Part shown: positions 44,266 through 51,643 of the stretch, piece by piece | Numbering within the stretch: position 1 is the first letter of the stretch | How the letters are laid out: every line of letters begins with the position of its first letter | Source of the DNA: Ramlibacter agri | GTDB lineage: Bacteria > Pseudomonadota > Gammaproteobacteria > Burkholderiales > Burkholderiaceae_C | Direction of reading: 5' to 3' | Assembly: GCF_012927085.1 (NCBI RefSeq) | Contig: NZ_JABBFX010000001.1 | Coordinates: 186,001-250,000, forward strand | Length of the DNA: 64,000 bases | Notes under the pieces: generated by a model | Told to the model about the DNA's origin: nothing | What the model saw: the letters and a program-made list of their open reading frames with translations, nothing else | Database searches by the model: none | Made by a program: the position numbers and the translations under genes

Positions 44266-46496
44266 TGTTCGGCCTGGCGCAAGTGCGCACCCTGCAGAAG
44301 AAGCTGGACCTGATCCTGGCCCTGACCGTGGGCCTGGCGCTGCTGCTGGCGAGCGGCGCGCTGCTGGTGGTGGAAGCCGGCAAGGAATGGCGCGGCGCCA
44401 AGGACAGCCTGGCGGCGCAGGCCGAGATCGTGGGCCTGGCCAGCGAGGCGGCGCTGGCCTTCGGCGACACCAAGGTCGGCGAGCAGAACCTGCGCGTGTT
44501 GCAGGCGCTGCCGCAGGTGACGGCGGCGGCGCTGTACGACACGCAGGGACGCCAGTTCGCGCGCTTCCTCGCACCCGGCGCCGACGCAACCTCGCTGCCG
44601 CCAAGCGCGCCGCCGGTGGGCATGCAATTCGGCCTGCAGACCGCGAGCGTGGTGCGGCCGGTGCTGTCGAACGGCGAGGCCATCGGCCGCGTGTACGTCG
44701 CCGTGCGGCACGGCGTGCTGCAGGAAGTGGCCGCCTACCTGGGCCTGCTGGTCTTCACCGTGCTGGTCAGCATGTTCGGCGCGCTGCTGCTCGCGCGCCG
44801 GCTGCAGCATTCGCTGACCGACCCGATCCGGGAGGTGAGCGGCGTGGCCCGCACCGTGCTGGAAGAAGGCCGCTTCGACGTGCGCGCGCGCAAGCGCAGC
44901 GCCGACGAGGTGGGCCAGCTGGTGGACGCCTTCAACGCCATGCTGGACGAACTGGGCCTGCGCGCCCGCGTGCTGCAGGAGACCAACGAGGCGCTGCGTT
45001 CCAGCGATGCGCGCTACCAGCTGGCGGTGCGCGGCTCCAGCGCCGGCCTGTGGGACTGGGACATCGACGGCGGGGCGATGTTCTATTCGCCACGGCTGCG
45101 CGGCACGCTCGGCTACAGCGAGGACGAGTTCCCCGACGTGCCGGGCTCGCTGGCCGAGCGCATGCATCCCGAGGACCGGCCCGAGGTGGACGCCGCGCTG
45201 CAAGTCCACCTGGACCACGACGCGCCTTTCCAGGTGCAGTGCCGGCTGCGCGACCACGCCGGCCAGTGGCGCTGGTTCATGGTGGCCGGCATGGCCGCGC
45301 GCGACGACGCCGGGCGCGCCTACCGCATGGCCGGTTCGCTGATCGACATCTCGGAACGCAAGGCCTCCGAGCTGCTGCTGCAGCAGTCCAATCGCGCCAA
45401 GGACGCCTTCCTCGCCACGCTGGCGCACGAACTGCGCAACCCGCTGGCGCCACTGCGCACCGGCCTGCAGATCCTGAAGAACCCGCGCGCTGCGCCGGCC
45501 ATGCAGCAGCGCACGCTGGGCATGATGGAGCGCCAGCTGACGCACATGGTGCGGCTGATCGATGACCTGCTGGACATCTCGCGCATCAACAGCGGCAAGA
45601 TCCGGCTGGAGCTCGCACAGGCCTCGCTGCGCGCGGCGCTGCAGACCGCGCTGGAGCTGGCGCGGCCCGCCATCGACGCCGCGAGCCATGCGCTGCAGGT
45701 GGAACTGCCCGACCCCGACATCGCGCTGCAAGGCGACGAGACGCGGCTGGCCCAGGTCTTCGGCAACCTCCTGAACAACGCGGCGCGCTACACGCCGGCC
45801 GGTGGCAGCATCCGGGTGCGGGCCTGGCGCGAAGGCGAGAAAGCCTGCGTCGAGGTCCGCGACAACGGCGTCGGCATCCCGCCGGAAATGCTGGAACGCG
45901 TGTTCTCGCTCTTCACGCAGGTGGAAGGCAACACCGGCCGCGCTGCGGCAGGCGGACTGGGCATCGGCCTTTTCCTCGTGCGCACGCTGGTGGAAATGCA
46001 TGGCGGCCACGTGACGGCAACGAGCGAAGGCAAGGGACTCGGTGCCACCTTCACGGTGCGGCTGCCCTGCCTGCCGCCGGCGGCCGCACCGGCGCCGGGC
46101 CACGACAGCGCGCCGGTGGTGCGTGCCGGCGAAGTCGCGACCCGCGTGCTGGTGGTGGACGACAACGTCGATGCCGCCGAGACATTGGCCGTGCTGCTGG
46201 AGATGCAGGGCGTGCAGGCGCGCCAGGCGCACTCCGGCCAGGCGGCGCTGGAGCGGGCGCGCGAGTTCCAGCCGGACGTCGTGCTGCTGGACATCGGCCT
46301 GCCGGACCTGGACGGCTATGACGTGGCGCGGCGCTTGCGCGCGGACACGGAGCTCGCGCCGCTCAAGCTGGTCGCCCTCACGGGCTGGGGCGGCGAGCAG
46401 GATCGCGAGCGGGCGCGCGAAGCAGGCTTCGACCATCACCTGACGAAGCCGGTGGACCCGGCGCTGCTGGAAGACCTGCTGCGGCGCCTCGCCTAG
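44265..46496 (+). CDS. Membrane hybrid histidine kinase: CHASE8-like sensor, HAMP, PAS, HisKA, HATPase, receiver
   Basis: A 743-residue inner-membrane kinase. TM1 (about 16-37, LILALTVGLALLLASGALLV) and TM2 (153-176, AAYLGLLVFTVLVSMFGALL) bound a periplasmic domain (LAAQAEIVGLASEAALAFGD, VLQALPQVTAAALYDTQGRQ) that fits CHASE8, the sensor type of YfiN. HAMP follows (DPIREVSGVARTVLEEGRFD), then PAS (about 240-370), HisKA with His388 in LATLAHELRNPLAPLRTG, HATPase (NLLNNAARYTPAGG, GLGIGLFLVRTLVEMHGG) and a receiver with Asp676 in VVLLDIGLPDLDGYD. It overlaps the YfiR-type gene by one base. The output partner is not encoded nearby. The CHASE8 assignment rests on the pattern only. Confidence 0.9.
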   Translation: MFGLAQVRTLQKKLDLILALTVGLALLLASGALLVVEAGKEWRGAKDSLAAQAEIVGLASEAALAFGDTKVGEQNLRVLQALPQVTAAALYDTQGRQFARFLAPGADATSLPPSAPPVGMQFGLQTASVVRPVLSNGEAIGRVYVAVRHGVLQEVAAYLGLLVFTVLVSMFGALLLARRLQHSLTDPIREVSGVARTVLEEGRFDVRARKRSADEVGQLVDAFNAMLDELGLRARVLQETNEALRSSDARYQLAVRGSSAGLWDWDIDGGAMFYSPRLRGTLGYSEDEFPDVPGSLAERMHPEDRPEVDAALQVHLDHDAPFQVQCRLRDHAGQWRWFMVAGMAARDDAGRAYRMAGSLIDISERKASELLLQQSNRAKDAFLATLAHELRNPLAPLRTGLQILKNPRAAPAMQQRTLGMMERQLTHMVRLIDDLLDISRINSGKIRLELAQASLRAALQTALELARPAIDAASHALQVELPDPDIALQGDETRLAQVFGNLLNNAARYTPAGGSIRVRAWREGEKACVEVRDNGVGIPPEMLERVFSLFTQVEGNTGRAAAGGLGIGLFLVRTLVEMHGGHVTATSEGKGLGATFTVRLPCLPPAAAPAPGHDSAPVVRAGEVATRVLVVDDNVDAAETLAVLLEMQGVQARQAHSGQAALERAREFQPDVVLLDIGLPDLDGYDVARRLRADTELAPLKLVALTGWGGEQDRERAREAGFDHHLTKPVDPALLEDLLRRLA

Positions 46497-46497
46497 G

Positions 46498-46644
46498 GTT
46501 GACGCAGCGCGAAGCTTGCCAGCGTGTCCACGGCCCCGGAGCGACTTCGAGCGCAAGCTGCAGGACACCGAGCTGGCCTACCTGTTCTCGTCGCCGCGCG
46601 CACTGGGCGCGCTGGCGGAGAACTACGTGGGCCTGCCGTTCTAG
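46498..46644 (+). pseudogene. Possible C-terminal gene fragment without a start
   Basis: A frame ending at TAG (46642-46644) reads DFERKLQDTELAYLFSSPRA then LGALAENYVGLPF. It looks protein-like, but no convincing start or ribosome-binding site lies upstream, where the kinase gene ends. It may be the tail of a gene lost by deletion. Its stop shares CTAG with the stop of the convergent kinase gene. Low confidence; it could be chance. Confidence 0.25.
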
Positions 46645-48242
46645 CGGATCTCGCGTCCCACCATCTGCAGCTGCTCGAAGGCGCGATAGCGCGCCTCGTG
46701 CAGGGCCGCGATCTCGCCTTGCGCGGGCGCATAGGTCCTGCCGATGTGCGACATGCTGGCCATGGCGGATTGCAGGTCGGGGCTGAGCTCGCCGGCCACC
46801 GCACCCAGCATCGCGGCGCCGAGCAACACGGGCTCTTCGGCTTCGGTGGCGAGGACCGGCTTGCCGGTGACGTCGGCCAGCAGCTGCCGCACGAGGTCGC
46901 CGCGGCCGGCGCCGCCACTGATCACCACCTGCGCGATCGGAGCGCCGGCCGTCGCCTGCACTTCGATGATCTGCCGCAGGCCGTAGCCGATGCCGCACAG
47001 GCCCGCGACGTAGAGCGCGACGAGGCTGTCCAGGTCCGACTCCATGTCCAGGCCGGCGATGATCGCGCGCGCATGCGGGTCGGCGAAGGGCGCGCGATTG
47101 CCCAGGAACTCGGGCACGACGTGCAGCCCGGCCAGCAGCTGCGCCGCCTGCGACAGGCCGCCCGCCTTCTGCGCGGCGAGACCGGCGAGCATTTCGGGCA
47201 GGGACTCGCCGGCGCTTTCCGCGCGCCGCCGGGCTTCGGCTGCCGCGGGATGCATGGCCAGCAGCCGGTCGATGGCTGCACCGGTCGCCGATTGGCCGCC
47301 TTCGTTGAGCCACAGGCCCGGAACCATCGCGGAGAAGTACGGCCCCCACACGCCGGGCACGAACACCGGCTCGCGCGTGCTGGTCATCGTGCAGGACGAA
47401 GTGCCGAACACGTAGGCCATGCTGGCCTGCGCATCGCCGCCGGCGCCGACCGTGCCGATGCCGCCCGCGTGCGCGTCGATCATGCCGGCGCCCACCGGCG
47501 TGCCGGGGCGCAGCCCCAGCTCGCGCGCTGCGGCCTCGGTCAGCCCGTTCCCCACCGGCGTGCCCGGCTCGACGATCTGCCGGCCGATGCGCGCGAAATC
47601 CTCTTCTGCAAGCACGCCTAGCCCCACCTGGCGGAAGTAGCTCCCGTCCCAGCGCTTCTCGTGCGCGAGGTAGGTCCACTTGCAGGTGACCGTGCAGGTC
47701 GAGCGCGCGAGGTCGCCGGTGGCGCGCCAGCTGAGGAAGTCCGCCAGGTCGAAGAACTGCCACGCCGCATCGAACTGCGCCGGCCGGTTCTCCAACAGCC
47801 ACAGCAGCTTGGGCGTTTCCATCTCCGGCGAGATGCGGCCGCCCACGTATTTCAGGACCGCGTGGCCGCTCGCATTGATGCGCTCGGCCTGGGCTACGGC
47901 GCGATGGTCCATCCACACGATGATGTTCCGCTCGGGATCCTCCGACGGCCCGACCGCGAGCGGCTCGCCGCCCGGCCCCAGCACGACCAGTGAGCAGGTC
48001 GCGTCGAAGCCGATGCCGCCGACCTGCTCCGGCGGCACGCCGGCTTCCGCGACGGCCTGATTCACCGAGGCGCACACCGCCTGCCAGATCTCATTGCTGG
48101 ATTGCTCCACGATGGAGCCCTGGGCCTGGAACAGCGAGATGTCGCGTTTGGCCGCGGCCAGCATGCGGCCGGAAGCGTCGAAGAGGCCGGCGCGAGCACT
48201 GCCCGTGCCGACGTCCACGCCGATGACGTAGCGCGGTTCCAT
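46641..48242 (-). CDS. rbtK: FGGY-family carbohydrate kinase, probable D-ribulokinase
   Basis: Phosphorylates a pentulose in the cytoplasm; D-ribulose to D-ribulose 5-phosphate fits its neighbour. The 533 residues include the FGGY N-terminal signature YVIGVDVGTGSARAGLFDAS, FDATCSLVVLGPGGEPLAV, the substrate region CTVTCKWTYLAHEKRW and GMIDAHAGGIGTVGAGGDA, and the nucleotide-binding block VVISGGAGRGDLVRQLLADV. TCKWTYL and IDAHAGGIGT are features of the ribulokinase-like subgroup rather than of xylulokinase or glycerol kinase. Its ATG overlaps the stop of the ribitol-dehydrogenase-like gene by one base (TGATG). It is the last gene of the sulfatase/ABC operon. Confidence 0.85.
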   Translation of the reverse strand: MEPRYVIGVDVGTGSARAGLFDASGRMLAAAKRDISLFQAQGSIVEQSSNEIWQAVCASVNQAVAEAGVPPEQVGGIGFDATCSLVVLGPGGEPLAVGPSEDPERNIIVWMDHRAVAQAERINASGHAVLKYVGGRISPEMETPKLLWLLENRPAQFDAAWQFFDLADFLSWRATGDLARSTCTVTCKWTYLAHEKRWDGSYFRQVGLGVLAEEDFARIGRQIVEPGTPVGNGLTEAAARELGLRPGTPVGAGMIDAHAGGIGTVGAGGDAQASMAYVFGTSSCTMTSTREPVFVPGVWGPYFSAMVPGLWLNEGGQSATGAAIDRLLAMHPAAAEARRRAESAGESLPEMLAGLAAQKAGGLSQAAQLLAGLHVVPEFLGNRAPFADPHARAIIAGLDMESDLDSLVALYVAGLCGIGYGLRQIIEVQATAGAPIAQVVISGGAGRGDLVRQLLADVTGKPVLATEAEEPVLLGAAMLGAVAGELSPDLQSAMASMSHIGRTYAPAQGEIAALHEARYRAFEQLQMVGREIR

Positions 48243-48970
48243 CAGAGGTCGACGCTGTTGGGGAGGATCACGAGGTCGCGGATCGTCACGTTCCGCGGCC
48301 GCGACAGCATGAAGAGCACCGCATCGGCGACTTCCTGCGGCTGCATCAGGCTGCCGGAGGCCAGCGCCTCCTCCATCTTGGCCTGGGGCCAGTCGTCGAG
48401 GAGCGCCGTCACCACCGGCCCCGGCAGCACCGCGCCCACCCGCACGCCATGCTTCGCGAGCTGGCGGCGCGTGGTGTGGACAAAGGCCTGCACGGCGAAC
48501 TTGGAGGCCGTGTAGATCGGCTCCCACACCACGGGCACCACGCCCGCGATGGAACTGGTGAAGAGGATGTCGCCCGTCTTCTGCGCCACCATGTGGGGCA
48601 CGACGGCGCGCACGGAACGGAAAGCCGCGTTCACGTTCAGGTTCAACATGCGGTCCCACGCGTCGGCGTCACCCTCCTCGATGGGGCCGCCGACGTAGGC
48701 GCCGGCGTTCGCATGGAAGATGTCGAGCCCGCCCGCGCGTTCCAGGATGCGCGGCAGCATTCCGTCCACCTCGGACGGCTGCAGCAGGTCGACGACCAGC
48801 GGGATGGCGTTGTCGCCCAGCTCCGCGCACAAGGCCTCCAGCCTGTCCTTGGCCCGGTCCACCAGGACGACCTTGGCGCCCTCCGCCAGCAGCGTGCGCG
48901 CGCACGCCAGCCCGATCCCGGACGCGGCGCCGGTGATGGCCGCGACCTTTCCCTTCATGCATCCAGTCAT
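48242..48970 (-). CDS. rbtD: Ribitol 2-dehydrogenase-like short-chain dehydrogenase
   Basis: NAD-dependent oxidation of ribitol to D-ribulose is the likely reaction. The 242-residue SDR has the cofactor motif TGAASGIG (13-20), NAG in [16 protein letters not shown], and the catalytic set Ser139/Ser140, Tyr153 and Lys157 in FTSSIAGVV...PIYTASKFA. The stretches [20 protein letters not shown] and [19 protein letters not shown], and the end [15 protein letters not shown], match my memory of the Klebsiella/Rhodobacter ribitol dehydrogenases very closely, far more than a generic SDR. The ribulokinase-like gene follows with a TGATG overlap. A 21-base gap separates it from the ABC permease gene upstream. 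Confidence 0.88.
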   Translation of the reverse strand: MTGCMKGKVAAITGAASGIGLACARTLLAEGAKVVLVDRAKDRLEALCAELGDNAIPLVVDLLQPSEVDGMLPRILERAGGLDIFHANAGAYVGGPIEEGDADAWDRMLNLNVNAAFRSVRAVVPHMVAQKTGDILFTSSIAGVVPVVWEPIYTASKFAVQAFVHTTRRQLAKHGVRVGAVLPGPVVTALLDDWPQAKMEEALASGSLMQPQEVADAVLFMLSRPRNVTIRDLVILPNSVDL

Positions 48971-48991
48971 GGTTCCCTCCCAGGTTCGCGT

Positions 48992-49804
48992 TCAGAACGG
49001 CAAGGCGTGCTTCGGGAACAGCTTGCGGGCGGCCAGCCGGAACAGGTAGTCCGCCAGCAGGCCCATGGCTCCCAGCGCGAAGATGCCGGCGAAGGCATTG
49101 GCCGTCTTCAGGAACAGCCGCGCGTTGTAGATCATGAAGCCCACGCCCTCGTTGGCCGCGATCATTTCCGCCGCCACCACGCTCATGAACGAGAAGCCCA
49201 TGCCGATGCGCATGCCGACCAGGATGGCCGGCACCGTGGCCGGCAGCACCACGCGCCACAGCACCTGGCGCCGCGTGGCGCCCAGGCACAGGGCCGCGCG
49301 GCTGGGGCTTTCGTCCACCGAGGCCGCGCCCGCCATCGTGTTCATGAACACCGTGAACAGCGAGGTGTAGATGATGATGGCGACCTTCGAGCCTTCGCCG
49401 ATGCCGAACCACAGGATCGCGACGCCCAGGAAGGCGATCGGCGGCACGAAGCGGAAGAAGTTGAAGAAGGGTTCCACCGTGCGCCGGACCATGCCTATGC
49501 GGCCGGCAGCCACGGCCAGCGGCACCGCGGCGAGGCAACCGACCGCCCAGCCGACCAGGATGCGGAAGTAGCTGATGCCCACCGCCTTCGGCAAGGTGCC
49601 GTCCGCGGTCAGGTTGAACAGCGCCCGGCCCACCGCCAGCGGCGAAGGCAGGAAGAAGGGGGACGTCATCGCCGACGCCGCGGCCCAGACCAGCAATGCG
49701 GCGGCGACCGCGAGAGGCGTCGTACCGTGCTTCCAGATCGCGTTGCGGATGGAAGAGGACGGTGCGGATACGACGGGCGCCGGCAAGGGTTCGCTGCCGT
49801 TCAT
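48992..49804 (-). CDS. ABC transporter permease, SsuC/TauC/AtsC-like
   Basis: Inner-membrane subunit of 270 residues with about six spans (LAVAAALLVWAAASAMTSPF, LVGWAVGCLAAVPLAVAAGR, PPIAFLGVAILWFGIGEGSK). The coupling helix is AALCLGATRRQVLWRVVLPA. The segment MSVVAAEMIAANEGVGFMIY is the usual family block. The ATG overlaps the ATPase stop as ATGA. With the ATPase and binding protein it forms a nitrate/sulfonate/sulfate-ester-type importer next to a sulfatase, as in the atsRBC system of Pseudomonas putida. Confidence 0.9.
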   Translation of the reverse strand: MNGSEPLPAPVVSAPSSSIRNAIWKHGTTPLAVAAALLVWAAASAMTSPFFLPSPLAVGRALFNLTADGTLPKAVGISYFRILVGWAVGCLAAVPLAVAAGRIGMVRRTVEPFFNFFRFVPPIAFLGVAILWFGIGEGSKVAIIIYTSLFTVFMNTMAGAASVDESPSRAALCLGATRRQVLWRVVLPATVPAILVGMRIGMGFSFMSVVAAEMIAANEGVGFMIYNARLFLKTANAFAGIFALGAMGLLADYLFRLAARKLFPKHALPF

Positions 49805-50592
49805 TGCAAGGGGGCTTTCGCGGAATGCCCGGCTTCGGCGTCGATGGCCTCGCTCAGGCGGTTGAACAGTTCGACGAAGCCGGTGGTCATGCGCTCGCGC
49901 GGCCGCGGCAGGTCGACTTCGAACACCTGGCGGATGTGCGAACCCGGGCCGCGCGTCATGATGCCGATGCGGTCGGCCAGCCAGATGGCTTCGGCGATGT
50001 CGTGCGTGACGAAGACGACGGTGCGGCGCGAGGCGTCCCAGATGCGGGTGACTTCCTTCTGCATGACGCCGCGCGTGTAGGCGTCCAGCGCCGCGAAGGG
50101 CTCGTCCATCAGCAGGATGTCGGGGCTGTTGGCCAGCACCCGGGCGATCTGCACGCGCTGCTTCATGCCGCCTGACAGCTCGCGCGGCAGCTTGCGCCGG
50201 TGGTCCGCCAGCCCGACCAGTTCGAGCATCTCGTCGACCACGGGCCGCCACTGTGCCTGCGGCTCGCCGCGCATGCGCGGACCGAAGGAGACGTTTTCCT
50301 CCACGGTCAGCCAGTCGAACAGCGCGCGGTCCGACTGGAACACGACGCCGCGGTCCTTGCCCGGATGGGCGACTGCTGCGCCGCGGCTTTCGACCTTGCC
50401 GCGGGTCGGCGTGACGAAGCCCGCGATCAGGTTCAGCAGCGAGGTCTTGCCGCAGCCCGAAGGGCCGAGCAGGCAGAAGAACTCGCCTTCGCGGATCTCC
50501 AGGTTGACGTTGCGCAGCGCCAGGTAGGAACTGCCGTCGCGCCCGCCGGAGAAGTTCATCTCCACGTCGCGCATGCGGATCGCACTGGTCAT
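49801..50592 (-). CDS. ABC transporter ATPase, SsuB/TauB/AtsB-like
   Basis: Cytoplasmic ATPase of 263 residues. Walker [21 protein letters not shown]-loop GVVFQSDRALFDWLTVEENV, signature ELSGGMKQRVQIARVL, Walker [16 protein letters not shown] and switch His VVFVTHDIAEAIWLADRI are intact. It begins 8 bases after the binding-protein stop and overlaps the permease start. Confidence 0.93.
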   Translation of the reverse strand: MTSAIRMRDVEMNFSGGRDGSSYLALRNVNLEIREGEFFCLLGPSGCGKTSLLNLIAGFVTPTRGKVESRGAAVAHPGKDRGVVFQSDRALFDWLTVEENVSFGPRMRGEPQAQWRPVVDEMLELVGLADHRRKLPRELSGGMKQRVQIARVLANSPDILLMDEPFAALDAYTRGVMQKEVTRIWDASRRTVVFVTHDIAEAIWLADRIGIMTRGPGSHIRQVFEVDLPRPRERMTTGFVELFNRLSEAIDAEAGHSAKAPLQ

Positions 50593-50600
50593 CGGCCGCC

Positions 50601-51611
50601 TCAGAGCTTGTACTTGGACAGCTGCACGCGCTTCGGGTCCACGGCCTTCAGCCACTTGCTGCTGATCCAGTTGCCCATGTCCGGCATGCTGTCGATTTCC
50701 TTGTTGGCCTTCAGGTAGTCGCCGTACGTGTAGTACATGTCGATCTGCCCGTCGGTCAGCGTGCCGGGCCAGCCGGCCGGCCAGCCGCCGTTCTTCCAGA
50801 TCTTCCTGACGTCGTCGGGCGTGAGCTGCAGGGCCTTGGCGGTGACGGCGGCGCCGGCGTCCGGGTTCTTCTTCAGCAGGTCGACGGCATCGACCCAGGC
50901 GGCGGTGAGGCGCTGCATGGCGTCGTCGCCGTTCTTCTTGACCCAGTCGCAGGTGACGTTGACGACCGAGGTGTCGCGGAAGGCCGAGCCGATGTCGCCG
51001 AAGCGGTGCACGTCGGAGCCGCCGACTTCCAGCGCCTGCGACGGCGTCGGTTCCGGCCAGATGATGCCGTCCACGTTGCCCTTGGCCAGCGCGATGGGCA
51101 GGTCCTCTTCCGCGATGTTGACGGTCTGCACCGTGTCGCGCGGGATGCCTTGCTTGGCCAGCCACATGTGCAGCGCCACTTCGCCGATGCCGCCCTTTCG
51201 CGTGCCGATCTTCTTGCCTTCCAGCTGCCTGGGCTGCGTGATGCTGGACCTGGTCACCATGCCCACGGTGTTGACGTCGACGAAGGCGATGCCGGCCTTG
51301 AAGCAGGCTTTGCCGCTTTTCAGCAGCGGCAGCAGGATGCGCGTGTTGGGGAAGGCGACGTCCAGGTCGCCGGCCAGGGCCGCTTCCATCGTGGCGATGC
51401 CGGAGTTGAAGATGCGCGATTCGACCTTCAGCCCGTGCCTGGCGGCGATGCCGTTGCTTGAATCGGCCAGCACGAACACCGGCCCGAACAGCACGTTGGA
51501 CGCGGCGCCGATGCGCACCGTGGTCGGTCCCTGCGCGAAGGCGGCCTGCCCGCACAAGGAGACCGCGAGCAGGGCCCCGCCGACGAATCTGAGGATGGAT
51601 GAGGATTTCAT
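50601..51611 (-). CDS. ABC transporter substrate-binding protein, NMT1/SsuA/AtsR-like
   Basis: Periplasmic receptor of 336 residues with a Sec signal (SSILRFVGGALLAVSLCGQA, AFAQ cleavage). Family features: TVRIGAASNVLFGPVFVLAD, EAALAGDLDVAFPNTRILLP, QLEGKKIGTRKGGIGEVALH, EEDLPIALAKGNVDGIIWPE. The Trp-rich C-terminal half (NGGWPAGWPGTLTDGQIDMY) is distinctive. It follows the sulfatase gene by 32 bases and precedes the ATPase. I infer a sulfate ester as ligand from the adjacent sulfatase; the fold alone would also allow sulfonates or other small organics. Confidence 0.88.
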   Translation of the reverse strand: MKSSSILRFVGGALLAVSLCGQAAFAQGPTTVRIGAASNVLFGPVFVLADSSNGIAARHGLKVESRIFNSGIATMEAALAGDLDVAFPNTRILLPLLKSGKACFKAGIAFVDVNTVGMVTRSSITQPRQLEGKKIGTRKGGIGEVALHMWLAKQGIPRDTVQTVNIAEEDLPIALAKGNVDGIIWPEPTPSQALEVGGSDVHRFGDIGSAFRDTSVVNVTCDWVKKNGDDAMQRLTAAWVDAVDLLKKNPDAGAAVTAKALQLTPDDVRKIWKNGGWPAGWPGTLTDGQIDMYYTYGDYLKANKEIDSMPDMGNWISSKWLKAVDPKRVQLSKYKL

Positions 51612-51643
51612 GGGTCTCCTTGGGTGTTCGCTGGTTGACGCCG

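Noticed and set aside
46641..48970. Xylitol or arabitol catabolism instead of ribitol
   Set aside because: The SDR sequence blocks match ribitol 2-dehydrogenase rather than arabitol or xylitol dehydrogenases, and the kinase has ribulokinase-type motifs; kept only as a minor alternative.
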